Position numbers and translations under genes: made by a program. This document shows positions 46,331 to 57,493 of a DNA stretch of 64,000 nucleotides, piece after piece; position 1 is the first letter of the stretch; the number at the start of each line of letters is the position of its first letter. Where the stretch lies: NCBI GenBank assembly GCA_015499995.1, contig JADNRV010000005.1, positions 558,001 through 622,000 of the forward strand, written 5' to 3'. Origin of the DNA: Flammula alnicola (Eukaryota; Basidiomycota; Agaricomycetes; Agaricales; Strophariaceae). The notes beneath the pieces are model-generated. The model was not told the origin of the DNA. It did not search any database and saw only the letters and a list, made by a program, of their open reading frames with translations.

Positions 46331-47981
46331 GAGCCGCCGGTGACATATGCCCAGCACTGACCTGCGAAACATCATTCGTGCAACAGGCGTCAAGCGTCAT
46401 GCAGGCATCCCGCGTCCGTGTTAGGCGTCAAATGGTTATTTGGTGACCGGCTGCTAAGGCCAATTATAGCGCGTGAAGCGTGTGATGGGTAGAACTTGGG
46501 ACAAAAGAAGACACTAACGGAGGGTTCGCGTTGCGCCTGTGCGAAGTGGTGCGCATGGCAATCAGGCGTTTTCAACAGGTAGTGTTCCGAGATTGTACAG
46601 GACCTCGGCATGCAGTGTCGTACACCTTGAAACAGTTCATACGCAAAGCCGCGGCATGAAGCCGTTTTCCGTTTCCACTGCGGATCTACGTATAAGGGAC
46701 TGCACCGACAAAACATAGGCCACGCGGTCCGCGATTCAAGGGTGTCTCCGTGGCTTCGACGCTCGCAGCTAAGTATACGAGTAGGTAAGTTAAGTATACT
46801 GTGTCCGGAACGCCAAAAATGACTCACGATGGGTATCAGCGCCCCAAAGCCGCCCTGGACGCGGAAATGAGAACCTCAGGTTATAGCCGGAGCTAACGAG
46901 CATCGAGGTGCTGGGGAAGAGAGGCGGCATGTATACGTACTTAGTGTGAAGCACCCTAGCATTGTGCAGGATATTTGGGCTGGCATATGCCTATGCCAGA
47001 GCCAGCACACGGAGGGTCTATTCCTAGTGGTATCGCAAGGCAAGACCAAGTGGACGATAATGGACGCCATGTGGGGTTGACGCGCGGGTGAGAGGAGCAC
47101 GCCATATTCTGCCACCGGGTCAGTTGTGGGGACTGAGGTGACCGTTGCTGACCGTGAGGCCAAGAACGTATGTACGTGAGATCGTCGTTTCAAGTTGGGC
47201 TTGAAGGAGTCTAGTGGGGCCTTTAAACCGGGTTCAAGCACGTTTCAATAGCTGATTTGGGGCGGGGAGGGCGGTGATAGACTAGAGGCAAAGAGAGGCT
47301 ATATGATGTTTATTCGGATTTCGGAAAAGAACCAAGTTAACATAAAGGGACGACTTTGTCGTCATGTCCTTGCTGTGGACACACTTTTTTCACATTGATT
47401 TATATTCTAATACTGACTAAGTACTAGTTACTTAGCCACATATTTTTCGTTGGCAAAAAAATATATTTTACAGTAAGTATTGTCTGTGGTCGCATGCTGC
47501 TTGTCGCCAACCTTCGGTTGGCTCCTCGCAGCACTAATAAAAGATAGAATGGCTAGACAGAAGTGAGTTCGTAACAAAGGCAAAAACCTCGAATCCAAAT
47601 AAGTGCAAGCAACTTGCAGAAAACTTTGCGAAAGGATAGGGAGAAGATAGTATTTGATCATGTTTGAGTCAAAGACATAACCCTTGAAACCAAATAAACA
47701 AGTTGCAGAAAACTTTCGAAAGGTCCCAAAGGATAGGGTGAAGATAGTATTTGGTCATGTTTGATACAGAGACATAACCCTCGAAACCAAACAAACAAGT
47801 TGCAGAAAAGTGCTTCCTTATATAGTTAATTTAGACAGTGGGGGAACCTTCTGTTTCACAGCAAGGCCATTGTGTCTTCCGGCAGATTGTCGCTGAGGCC
47901 AAGGGCACGTGACGTCAACACCCCCTGATTTTGAATGAGACCCATGCTCTTTGAACTGTACTCTCATCTCCATCCTCTTCC
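46331..47981. other. Long intergenic region, no gene recognised
   Basis: About 1.65 kb without a convincing coding frame; two - strand frames of 121 and 145 codons have no recognisable features. It contains a tandem repeat at 47.6-47.8 kb. The last 150 bases are the DUF2415 gene promoter. Confidence 0.5.
47613..47815. repeat. Tandem repeat of about 90-97 bp, two full units plus partial
   Basis: Units start with TTGCAGAAAACTTT at 47,613 and 47,703, and a partial one at 47,800. Unit 2 has a 7-base insertion (GTCCCAA). The shared text includes GATAGGGTGAAGATAGTATT and GACATAACCCTCGAAACCAA. Confidence 0.8.
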
Positions 47982-50900
47982 ATGGCAAGAGATCCGTCCC
48001 TCCTCGACTCAAACCAGCCGACCGCAATCGCTCCTGCTACTCCTGCCATCGCACATGTGTAAGTCATCCTATCAACTGTCTACAAGGAGTAGTAAAGGCT
48101 GACCGTGACCATTCGTCATACACCACACTAGACAACTGCGGGATCTCCTAATATGTCCCCGCGAGCGCGGCGTCGTCAACTATGTTGTGCCACGCGCCAT
48201 CGTCGAGCAGGATCTCCATGCCCCAGATGCAGTCAGTGTCACATCCTCTAAGCGCCTTACTAAACGCCACTGACATTGCCACCCTCACTACCTACACAGC
48301 CGACTCGGGTGCTCTCCCAACTCAGCTTCACCCCAAACTCGCTTACGTCGCTCCCAGTGGGGAACGACACCCTCATCGCCGCTGGCGGACAGGAGACGGA
48401 GATCCATCTGTCTTACCACACCCCCACAAGTTCCTCTTCCGCTTCCTCTTCGTCATCTTCCTCACGCACGCGGCGCACCCGTCTCGCATGGGAATTCGAA
48501 GACCACCTCACGGGGTCCATAAACAACTCGGTGCTGCTTACGTCGTTGAGTCTGACGAGGTCGAACGAGAGCAGTGTCGATCCACGCGTGGGAATCAGTA
48601 ATAACGATGGTAGTGTACGCCTGTACGATATCCCTCTGCGGGTACAAAGTGCCAGGCGGAAGCTGCATGAGGTTGGGCAGGTTAACCTGGAGGTGCCTAT
48701 TAATCACTGTGAGTCATTCGTGCTCTCCCTCATTTTGTCTCTTCTCTGAAATGTCTTTCAATGTGCTGCGGGCGCTGCCACCTTTCATAATTACATGCAA
48801 TTCTATAATGTTACATACTAACTTGGCACTCTCCATTTTCCAGCATCAATATCACCGGACGGACGGACCCTCCTATCCGTCGGCGACTCGAACAAAGTAT
48901 ACTTCCACCAAATTACAGGGGGCTCCCGCATAACCTTCGCCCCAATAACCACACTCACCATCCCGCCACCGGACGCCTCTCCACTTCCATACGCCTCCTC
49001 CTCCTTGGCAGCAGCCTTCTCCACGGCGTTCTCGGGCGACGGGAGCAAGTTCGCAGTCGCGAGCCAGGAGGGCGTCGTGGCGGTGTGGGATGTGCGCAGC
49101 ACGAAGCCGATGAAGGTGTTCCAGACGGATAAGACGCGGGGCATGGGTGGTGGAATGAGGGGCGGGGAGGGCGGTGCAGGGCTGGTGGGGAATGGGGGCG
49201 CGAGTGGGTGGTTGTCGGATGATCCGTGGGAGTGGACAAGAGGGACCAAAGCGCCGGGGTGGTGTGTCCGGAGTGTGAAGTTTAATGGTGGCGAGGGGGC
49301 GAGGCTGGGGAAGGAGGTTATGGCGTTTACGGAGGTCCGTTTTTTGCTTTTTGCTTTCATTGAGATCAATTTAACCTGAATTTTGAATATGGATATAGCA
49401 TACTTCGCTAGTCCACGTTGTCGATGCACGGACGTTTGAAACGCATGATATCATACGTGTTCCTACGCTCCAACGACCGCAGCCTTCGCGCCGCACGTCA
49501 AGTTCGTCCACAGCCGCATCGACGTCGACGCATCGGCCGTCGTCGGCTACTTCGACTCGAACCTCTAATTCCAATGCCACCGGCAGCACCACGAACGCGA
49601 CCACCGCGAGCAACCAAAACCAAAATACCACCGCAACGGCGCCCACCCGTACCCAATCCCGCACCGAGTCCCTGTTGGCGGACCATGAGCGCAGAGTGCG
49701 CAACCGGAACCTCGTCAGAAGGTTGTTGCCTGTTAGTAATGCGAGGCGGACGGTTATTGGTGGTGCTTCGACTTCTTCTACTGCTACCCCGCCGGCAGCA
49801 GGTGGGACTCGAACCCCAGACGGCGGGATCGAGGCGGGCCCACTTATGCGCCTTCCACCGCTTCCGCATCCGCCCCCGCCTGTGTCGATTTTGGACTCTC
49901 CTCCGAGTTCGGCCCCAACCACGACAATGGCGACGACATCGACAACGACAACGACCTCGATGGCACCAATACCAACGCCCGCCGCCCTGGCATCCCGATT
50001 GACGCCGGCGTCTGCTGCCCGTTTGACCGCTGCGGCTTCGGCTGTGCGCGGAGGGGCGAGGCGGACGGGGTCGGCTTCTGCATCTCCTGGGTTGGGATCT
50101 GGTACAGCACGTACGCCGTCGTCGTCGTCGTCGTCGGCCTTGACGCCGACATCTGGAGGCGGGGCATCAGGAAGCACCCCGGCGATCGTGCAGGCGCTGG
50201 GCGACGCGTTCCGCATACCCGTTCCGGCGTCTGCGTATTCGGCGCCTGCGAGTATCGGCGATTCGACGTGGCGCACGTTGGGCGGTACGACGGGTGCTGG
50301 TGGCGCGTTGGGACGGTGGGGTGGGGGCGCTGCAGGTGGTGGTAGTGCAAGCGCCAGTACGGCGCCAGGCGGTGGTGGAGACAGTCGTCGTGCAGGTGAC
50401 GATGGTGTGCGGACGGATGCGGTGCGACATGGCCAGAGAGAGTTTGAGCGTATGGAGGATGAGGACGATCGTGAGGGCATCGTGGTCGTTCCTGATCTGG
50501 GCGATCGGGATGTGGAGAGCGAGGTGCACGCGCTGCTTGCTGTGCATGGGATATCCAGCCGGCTTGGAGGCGGGGGTGAGGTTGGTGGGAACAGGCGGGG
50601 TGGAGATCGTGATGTCACGCGTTCGGGCGGCGGTGAAGGTGAAGAAAGTGGGATGGACGGCCAGGAGGGGTACGATGCGTACCTGGACGACATGGGGTTG
50701 GGGTACGAGGAGGGGATGGAGGAGGATGCGGAAGAACTGACAGGGGATCCGGAGGAGTGGTTTTTGAGGGCGATGGCGGCTGCTAATGCTGATCGGGATA
50801 CGCTCGAGGAAGAGGAGGATGATGATGGCGGAGATCGTGTCGACGTGGATTTGGAAGATGAGGATAGGATGGACGTTGATGAGGATGAGGATGGGGAAGG

Positions 50901-51522
50901 CGAGGAGGATGAGGATGAAGATGAGGACCTGGATTTGGAGTTTGAGTGTGCGTCGGGCGGGAATAATTCCAGGAGCGGGTCGCCGTTTTCGTCTTCCATC
51001 CGTGGGCCTGCTGATGCTGGGCCCTCGAGGAGGTATGGATCGCATTCGCACCACGCGTCGTCGAGCTCTACTGCATCATCTGGCTGGCCTCTCTCCGCGT
51101 CCTCCACCTCTCGAGGACCCACGCCGACCGCCGGCGCCGCAGACAAACCCGACTCGGACGCGTCGTCGCATCATCACCACCATCGGAAAGGCCACGGAGC
51201 GGCGCTGAAGAAGTACGGGTACTACGAGGACCTGGACATTGCGGGGCTGTGCTTTGATCCGTGGGGGGAGCGGATGTACGTCGCGGGTGTGGGGATTGGG
51301 ATTGGTGGTGTGGGTGTGCATGGGCACGCGCAGCATCATGGCGGTGGGGGTGCGTTTGGGTTCGGCGGCGGCGGCGGCGGCGGGGCGCATGGACATGGGT
51401 ATGGGCTGGGCGCTGGGGTGGGACTCGGGGCGGCTGGGGAAGGTGTTGGTGTTGGTGCGGTTGTTGAGTGGAGTGTGCGCGGCGCGGAGAAGAGGTGGTG
51501 GGTGGATGATGGGTGGATGTGA
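47982..51522 (+). CDS. DUF2415 WD40-like protein
   Basis: A multi-exon gene of about 1,070 residues. Exon 1 starts MARDPSLLDSNQPTAIAP. Exon 2 has LRDLLICPRERGVVNYVVPR. Exon 3 (from about 48,301) has LSQLSFTPNSLTSLPVG followed by a Ser run. Exon 4 has ISPDGRTLLSVGDSNKVYFH and GDGSKFAVASQEGVVAVWD, beta-propeller blades. Exon 5 begins HTSLVHVVDARTFETHD, then a long Ser/Thr and Gly/Ala region and a strongly acidic stretch (about 50,810-50,940). The final blade reads DIAGLCFDPWGERMYVAGVG and AVVEWSVRGAEKRWWVDD. The blade set and the final DIAGLCFDP motif fit the fungal DUF2415 family, whose biochemical role is unknown; the fold suggests a scaffold. Long antisense frames over the acidic exon are composition artefacts. 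Its 3' end was copied to 16.5 and 38.7 kb. Confidence 0.8.
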
Positions 51523-52207
51523 GTTGGGCGTATGGGGTATTTGGTGAAAAGGACTCTCTCGAGAGTTCTCATTTGTTTGGCTTGATGCTTCGGCTCTTTC
51601 TCTTATTCAGGTGTACTTGTATTCATTGGCATCCATCCATACGACATACTACTATTTCTTGTTCTCTTTTCTCGCGTTCTGTTTCTCTGTTCGTACTGTC
51701 TGTCTGTCTGTCCTCGCTCTCTGCTCTCATACTGTACCACCTCACTTCATCTCAGATACGTTATCGCAGTGTACTTTATTAGTATCGCACTTTCTGTCAT
51801 CATTCACGATTCGTTATGATTAAAAACGACATGAGTCTATTGAGAATTGATATCAAACTGTCGGTTCTTGCCCTCTCTCTCGAAGTTGTCAGTGCGTTAT
51901 CAATATTGTGTTCTGTCGTCCTGTTTGACGATTAGACCACCAAAGTGAAGTATCTACCTTGCAGTCTGGGTACGCTGGGATTCCCTGCCCTCAACGGCCG
52001 TGTAACGAACAGGAAACTCGGAATTGTGGACCCGGAAAGTTCCACATCTTATATCGCTCACTTGCCATCATGTAGTATTTAGCTGGCGCCAACGACTTCC
52101 AAATTGAAGCATTAGGTTCCAAATTGCCTGTCAATTCGCTCATCCTTGTCAATGGTCATCATACCAAAAATGTATTCCACAACCATTTTTTTGCCTCGCC
52201 TCTTCTT
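51523..52207. other. DUF2415 3' flank and kinase copy 4 3' flank
   Basis: Convergent 3' regions, no gene. The first 300 bases are the source of the duplicated DUF2415 3' pieces. There is a short CTGT tandem run near 51,697-51,712. Confidence 0.6.
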
Positions 52208-53510
52208 TCAACCATTGAATCCACAAGAGCAAGCAGTGGTGTCAACCAACCATTCATGATCTGAGCACTCTGTCGCCGTAAGTCGCTTCCTTGGATCCAA
52301 GCGAAGGCAGCTCTTGATGAAAGCTGCAGCTGGAGCTACGTCGTCTTTGTGGAGCACATCCGAGAGACTCTTTTCGATGGAAATAACAGGCTCGTGATCC
52401 GTGGCATCGTAATTCTTCATTTTACTGTCGCTAAGCCATTCTTCTGGGACCTCGTCTTCAAGGACGGCGCACATTGCAGCGATTCGTTTGGAAATGTTCC
52501 TCTTTGAGTAGAAGGGGACTTTTCCTGTGAGGAGGTTGAATGTCTGAGAGCACGGTTTACTGAGAAAGGGCCGAAACATATTTCTTGCGATCGACTTACC
52601 ATATATCCCAGCATCCAGATATCAGTTTGAGGCGAGCACGACGCCTGTCCCAATAGGGTCTCGGGCGCAGAGAGATAGTCATAGTGCTTCTCCGGTTTGT
52701 AACTCGACCGCTGGGCTATCGAAAGGTAGTTAGAAACCACATAAATTGGCGCAAAAGGACGAAAAGTCTTACCATGTGCAAAGTTGCCAAGGACAAGCGG
52801 CCAGTCTACAACTTTATTCTTCTTGTGTTTCCATTTAAAACCATGCATTAGGGGCTGTGATTGTACAGCGACGTATTTCTTGATCTTTGTAGTGGTCGGT
52901 GCAGGTTCTGAGTCGAGAATAGGTTTCATGAACTCGACATGCACCGCCATTGCGAAAAATATGTTTTCTGCTTTAATGGCTAGGAATGCTTTAGCGATAA
53001 CGTTAAAGTGAAATAAATCACGATAAGTAACATACCTCCATGCATTATTGCAACACCGTGCAAGCCTTTGAGCGCCTCAGCAGCAGTGTGCACGACCTGC
53101 TGCACCACATGAACGGGGAGTCGCTCGTTCTCCGCATCTCGTTGCAACGCCTGAACGGAACTGCTCAATGGACTCATTACGACGCAAAGGTGCGATCCAT
53201 CTATGCTTTCCTCCCAGAAGCTCTCTTGAAAGACTGGAACCGGCAGGTCACGATCAATGCTGCGTAAAGATTTGAGGATGGGAAGCTCCACGCTCCTTGC
53301 CTGCTCTGAGGCGGCGATGGTGAAGATCTTCACCGCAACGTATTTGGGCCTGTGGGAGCACAAGACAAGCCACGTAGACGACCGAGGTCCATATCCGAGC
53401 TTGCGTACGATTTTGTATTTGTCTCCGTTAAGTTCCTGATGAATCGCAGCTGGATAGTATCCGCCACCCTTAGCTGGAGAGAGGTCGAGAGGTTCCTCAG
53501 GGAAAGACAT
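52208..53510 (-). CDS. SRPK-like pseudokinase, copy 4
   Basis: Four exons with the same junctions as the other copies, read right to left, and no frame break seen. MSFPEEPLDLSPAKGGGYYP starts the protein; KLGYGPRSSTW, YVAVKIF, SSVQALQRDAENERLPVH, SAPETLLGQASC, TDIWMLGYM and LDPRKRLTATECSDHEWL follow. The catalytic loop is HGAIKAENIFF and the DLG position VLGNFAHG, again without either essential Asp. It is divergent from the GMC oxidoreductase, whose start is 435 bases away, so the two could share control sequences. This copy lies in the only block where all partner genes are full length, so it may be nearest the ancestral arrangement. Confidence 0.83.
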
Positions 53511-53944
53511 CAGTTTGTGTGGTAACGGTGAAGTCGAGCGCCTTCAGAGACATCGTGATTCAGTTGTTTCCTCGCTTTGGATCCGACAGACATGGCTTTT
53601 TGCCCCATTTCCGTCCGCATGCCGGATCGAACATACTTTTTGCCCACACGCCCGATCGGACCTGCGCGAGAAAATTAGGTATTAAGACATTCTGAGGACT
53701 ACAGCCTTCGTCTTTCCAATTCAAGTGATTGTGGTTAAAGGACGCACTGCGCCGCCGCAGGTTGGCTGCATCCACCACAGGTCCATCTGCGGTGAGGGTC
53801 TAGATCTGTTCTATTTTTACCGTCCTTCTATGGTTCAAATATAGGATCAGTCGATAACGCCATTACACCCGGTAAGTAGTCGTCCATTCTATTTACCTGC
53901 AGAACGCTCAAGCTACGAAGAATCGTTGAACACTTCCTACCGCG
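53511..53944. promoter_or_regulatory. Divergent promoter of kinase copy 4 and GMC gene
   Basis: 434 bases between two divergent start codons. The kinase side (to about 53,720) is shared with the upstream regions of kinase copies 2 and 3, including GCCCCATTTCCGTCCGCATG and the AATTCAAGTGATTGT segment. Its conservation among copies suggests it was duplicated with the kinase and may be functional. No individual site can be assigned. Confidence 0.55.
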
Positions 53945-56900
53945 ATGCCACTTGGATCCATTTACGACGTGTCAGGAAAAACGTTCGATTTTGTAGTCAT
54001 AGGCGCGTCCCCGATCCCATACTGCATCCTCTGAACTGACAGCCTGCTATTAGGTGGAGGGGTAAGCGCTTTCTGGCTCTCATGCAGCTTGGATGTGACT
54101 TCCAGGTAATCTTGTAGACGGCAGGGCTTGCTGTCGCTGCCAGACTCTCAGAGGACAGTGACGTGTCTGTCCTTGTTCTGGAGGCTGGCGCGGCTAATCT
54201 CGACGACCCTTTGATCTGTCAGTCGACGGAACTTTCTTACTTCCAATGCTTCGCTGAAATCTCAAAGTGATACCTGCTATGTTTGGGGTGGCCATCAACA
54301 ATCCACATTACGACTGGGCGTTCCAAACGGTAAATTGGCCTTTTTTTTTCAACTAGGTTTGTCAATTGAATCAACGACTTTCACAGGTGCCGCAAGAAAC
54401 TCTTGATGGGCGATCACTCTTTTGGCCTCGGTAAGTCCGTCATAACAAATTTGTAATTGACCGCCGCTCACTAGTACGCAGAGGCAAGACCCTCGGTGGA
54501 AGTTCTGCCATCAACTACTTTCCATTTCATCGCCCGCCAAAGTCAGACATCGACGGTAAGAAATATACTTCTTCGTTGGTGTACTCTAATATAACTGTAT
54601 CGTCGCAGCCTTTGAGAAGTTAGGAAATCCCGGATGGAACTGGGACCTGCTGAAAAAATACTATAATAAATCCACAGGCTTCATTCCTCCTCTCGAGAAG
54701 TCAGAGCTCATAACCTACAACTTGGAGGAATGCAACGGAGAGGGTACGTGGGTAAATGAGTTCTTTACTATTGTCCGCATTAATTCAAGGAAGACAGGTC
54801 CGCTGAAGTACTCATATCCTCTCTCTTTTTCGGGGTTTGAGAAACCTTACCGCGAGGTATTTTGTATGCGTTTCTTGCTTCTTATTTCGATTTACTGTTC
54901 CTCATTCATAGGCATTGAAAAGCATCGGCATTGATCGTGTGGAGGACCCTGTAAGTGCATTTTCGTATCTACGCAAAATTTAGGGCTCATAAATCTTCAG
55001 CTGATGGGCAAAGTCAGTACCTGTACCTTTCCATGCTCATTACTAAACTATCATAGACCAAAGGCACCTGGATATCACCCATCTCTATTCATCCAAAGGA
55101 TAGAACTCGTTCCTATGCCGCTAACGTAAGATGTTCTAAACCTCCCGAATCTGATACTGAGCACAATTTCCTTTACAGATGTACTATACACCCAACGCAG
55201 ACAGGAAGAATCTGACGGTCCTTATCTCTGCTCATGTTGCCAAGGTGGAGCTGGAGAAGAGCCCCGACGGCATCGCGACTGCTACAGGTGTCAGATTTAT
55301 TTATGATGGAAAGTCGCACTCGGCTCTCGTCAGGAAGGAGGTTGTGTTATCGGCAGGGTATGTAGATAGTCTTATTGATATTTTTGTGTGGTCTATAGCC
55401 TTCTTTTCCAGCGCGATTATGTCACCACAGGTTAGATACCATTTTCCACTGGAATGCAGCAGCGAATCAACTTTTCTAGATCCTTGAGCTCTCAGGAATT
55501 GGAGATGAGGATATCTTACAAAATGCAGGAATCGAAGTCCAGGTGGAGCTCCCAGGCGTTGGTGCCAATGTCCAGGAGCATATATGCAAGGGAACGACAT
55601 TTGGTATGTGCGGCTTCCTGCTTGCAACAGATTGCTGAATGTATATTGTTCATTTTTAGAGGTGAGAACAGAGGTGCAGGACCAATTCACGTCATTTGAA
55701 AGTGTACGAGACCCTGTCGAACGCGAAAGACAAAGGGAACTCTTGTGCGTCTGCAAGTCCTTCCTTTTTAGAGAGGTGCTCTTTATGACGAGCCTTCAGC
55801 AAACAAGGAAAAGGAACATCTAGATTGGCTCCCAGCTGCATGACGTTCCTTCCATTATCATCCGTGTCCCCAGAAGCTGAAAATATACACCGCGATCTCA
55901 AAGAGTCAATTAAAGCAGGTATCGACGCCAATAGATACACGAGTGGTTTGCAGAAGCAATACAAGCTGCAATTGGAATATATCGAGCAAGATCATCCCAA
56001 TTGCGAGGTTATATTCGCTCAAGGCTTTACCACATCTCCGCGTGAGTTTCTACCTGTTTTATATACAAACTGTACAGACTCCTGGAATGCAGGAACTCTG
56101 GAGCCTGGAAAGATGTACGTTTCCATGGTATCTTTTCTGAACCATCCGTTTTCCCGGGGGACCATTGTAAGAATTCATGGTCTACTCTTCAGCACGACTC
56201 GCTAAATATACTTATTTCAATAGCACATCAAGTCTAACAACCCATTGGACCCACCAGCAATTGATCCTCATTATTTCGAAGAGAAATATGGTTTGTTCTA
56301 TGCTTTTCCAACGAAACCTTGCTAATATTAGTTGCGACGGAAAGATCTGAGTCTGTTTGTGGAGATTCTCAAATTCAACCGACGTTTGGTGCAGCAAGAG
56401 CCTTTGAAGAGCCTCTTGACAGGCAAGTTTTCTATTCTAAGCTTTCGTAGACATGGTTGATTCATCATTCTCTAGGAAAGGAAATAAACCCTGGTCTTGA
56501 AGTGAACACGGACGAAGATATTGCCAGTCAGTAGTGAAGTTCTCGTGCCTGAATAGCAACTTACATCTTAGTATTAGAGTATTTGAAGGACAATTTTAGT
56601 ACAACATACCGTGAGTCGGCAGTGTCATAAGACCATAAAACATATAGCCAACCGATTTTAAATAGACACTGCCGGTTCCTGTTCCATGCTTCCTCTGGAA
56701 GATGGCGGCGTCGTGGACCCCAAGCTTAAGGTGCATTTTCTCTCACTAGTCATGGGTGTGTGACCCCAATCAGACACTAATCCTTACTGTCGTTGAAGGT
56801 CTACCACACTACTAATATTCGTGTCGCGGATATTTCCATCATTCCGCTTCACATCGGGGCCCACACGCACGGTGAGTACAGCGGTTTTACGTGGAATATC

Positions 56901-57046
56901 TTCTGATGGCAATGTCCCATCCCAGCTACTGCGTACGCGATCGGTGAATTAGGTGAGGATCATGTTGATAGCTCATTATTACTGGACGTAAACTCAGCCC
57001 ATCGTCCCGTTTGTAGCTGCTGATATTATGAAGGGAAAGGTCTGAG
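53945..57046 (+). CDS. GMC oxidoreductase (glucose-methanol-choline family)
   Basis: A highly split gene of about 15 exons. The FAD fold starts at MPLGSIYDVSGKTFDF; the dinucleotide motif is assembled from VVIG, an 8-base microexon (GTGGAGGG) and TAGLAVAARLSE. Next come VLVLEAGAANLDDP, HYDWAFQTVPQ, RGKTLGGSSAINYFPF (GMC signature 1), GNPGWNWDLLKKYY, VVLSAG, ILELSGIGDEDIL (signature 2) and LPGVGANVQEHI. The C-terminal region has HTAGSCSM and IPLHIGAHTHATAYAIGE with the catalytic His positions, ending at 57,046. The family uses FAD to oxidise alcohols or sugars, often supplying peroxide; the substrate is not evident and no signal peptide is seen. One frame change lies near 55,840 (DWLPAA to MTFLPLSS), so the gene may be frameshifted there. 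Its 5' part is duplicated at 16.7-17.9 kb. Confidence 0.82.
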
Positions 57047-57493
57047 CGATGCAAAGGGATATGTGTTCCAATTCTATCTACAAGTTCATTAGTTTACATG
57101 TTCAAGTCCGTTACTTCAAGTTGGGTCCTTGAGAAGAAATGTAAGATGGTCTGATGATTTACGAACCTCGGTAGGTACCCTATTATCATTGGCCGCACTT
57201 ATGCAAAGTCAAAGTCTATACGACGCGAGTTGACGACTTTGGGGCGGGTGACGCTAGCCACACCTTCCTAAAGAGGAATAAGCCTGTCCAGGCCGGTCCA
57301 GACCGGACACCAGTGATACTTCGCCAGCGATCGAACGACCTTGAGCACAAACCACCACGAACACCAAAATGAACATGCTTTGCATGAAAATCATCCATTG
57401 CACAAAGGGTTGTAGTAGTGTAATTATAACAGGAAAAAAGGTTTGCATTTGTTCGCAATACATTGCACAGCGTCTGACTCCCTCCTTGAGTGT
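57047..57493. other. Convergent 3' flanks of GMC and GTPase genes
   Basis: No gene. From 57,195 rightward the sequence is shared with the 3' flank of the GTPase pseudogene (27,970-28,255). Confidence 0.6.

Noticed and set aside
46390..47241. Two - strand frames of 145 and 121 codons
   Set aside because: No motifs, no homologous copy in the window, and irregular composition.
49371..51146. 591-codon open frame on the - strand
   Set aside because: It is antisense to the repetitive, acidic exon of the DUF2415 gene; its Ser/Pro/Ala-rich text is a mirror of that composition, and the + strand frame contains the family motifs.
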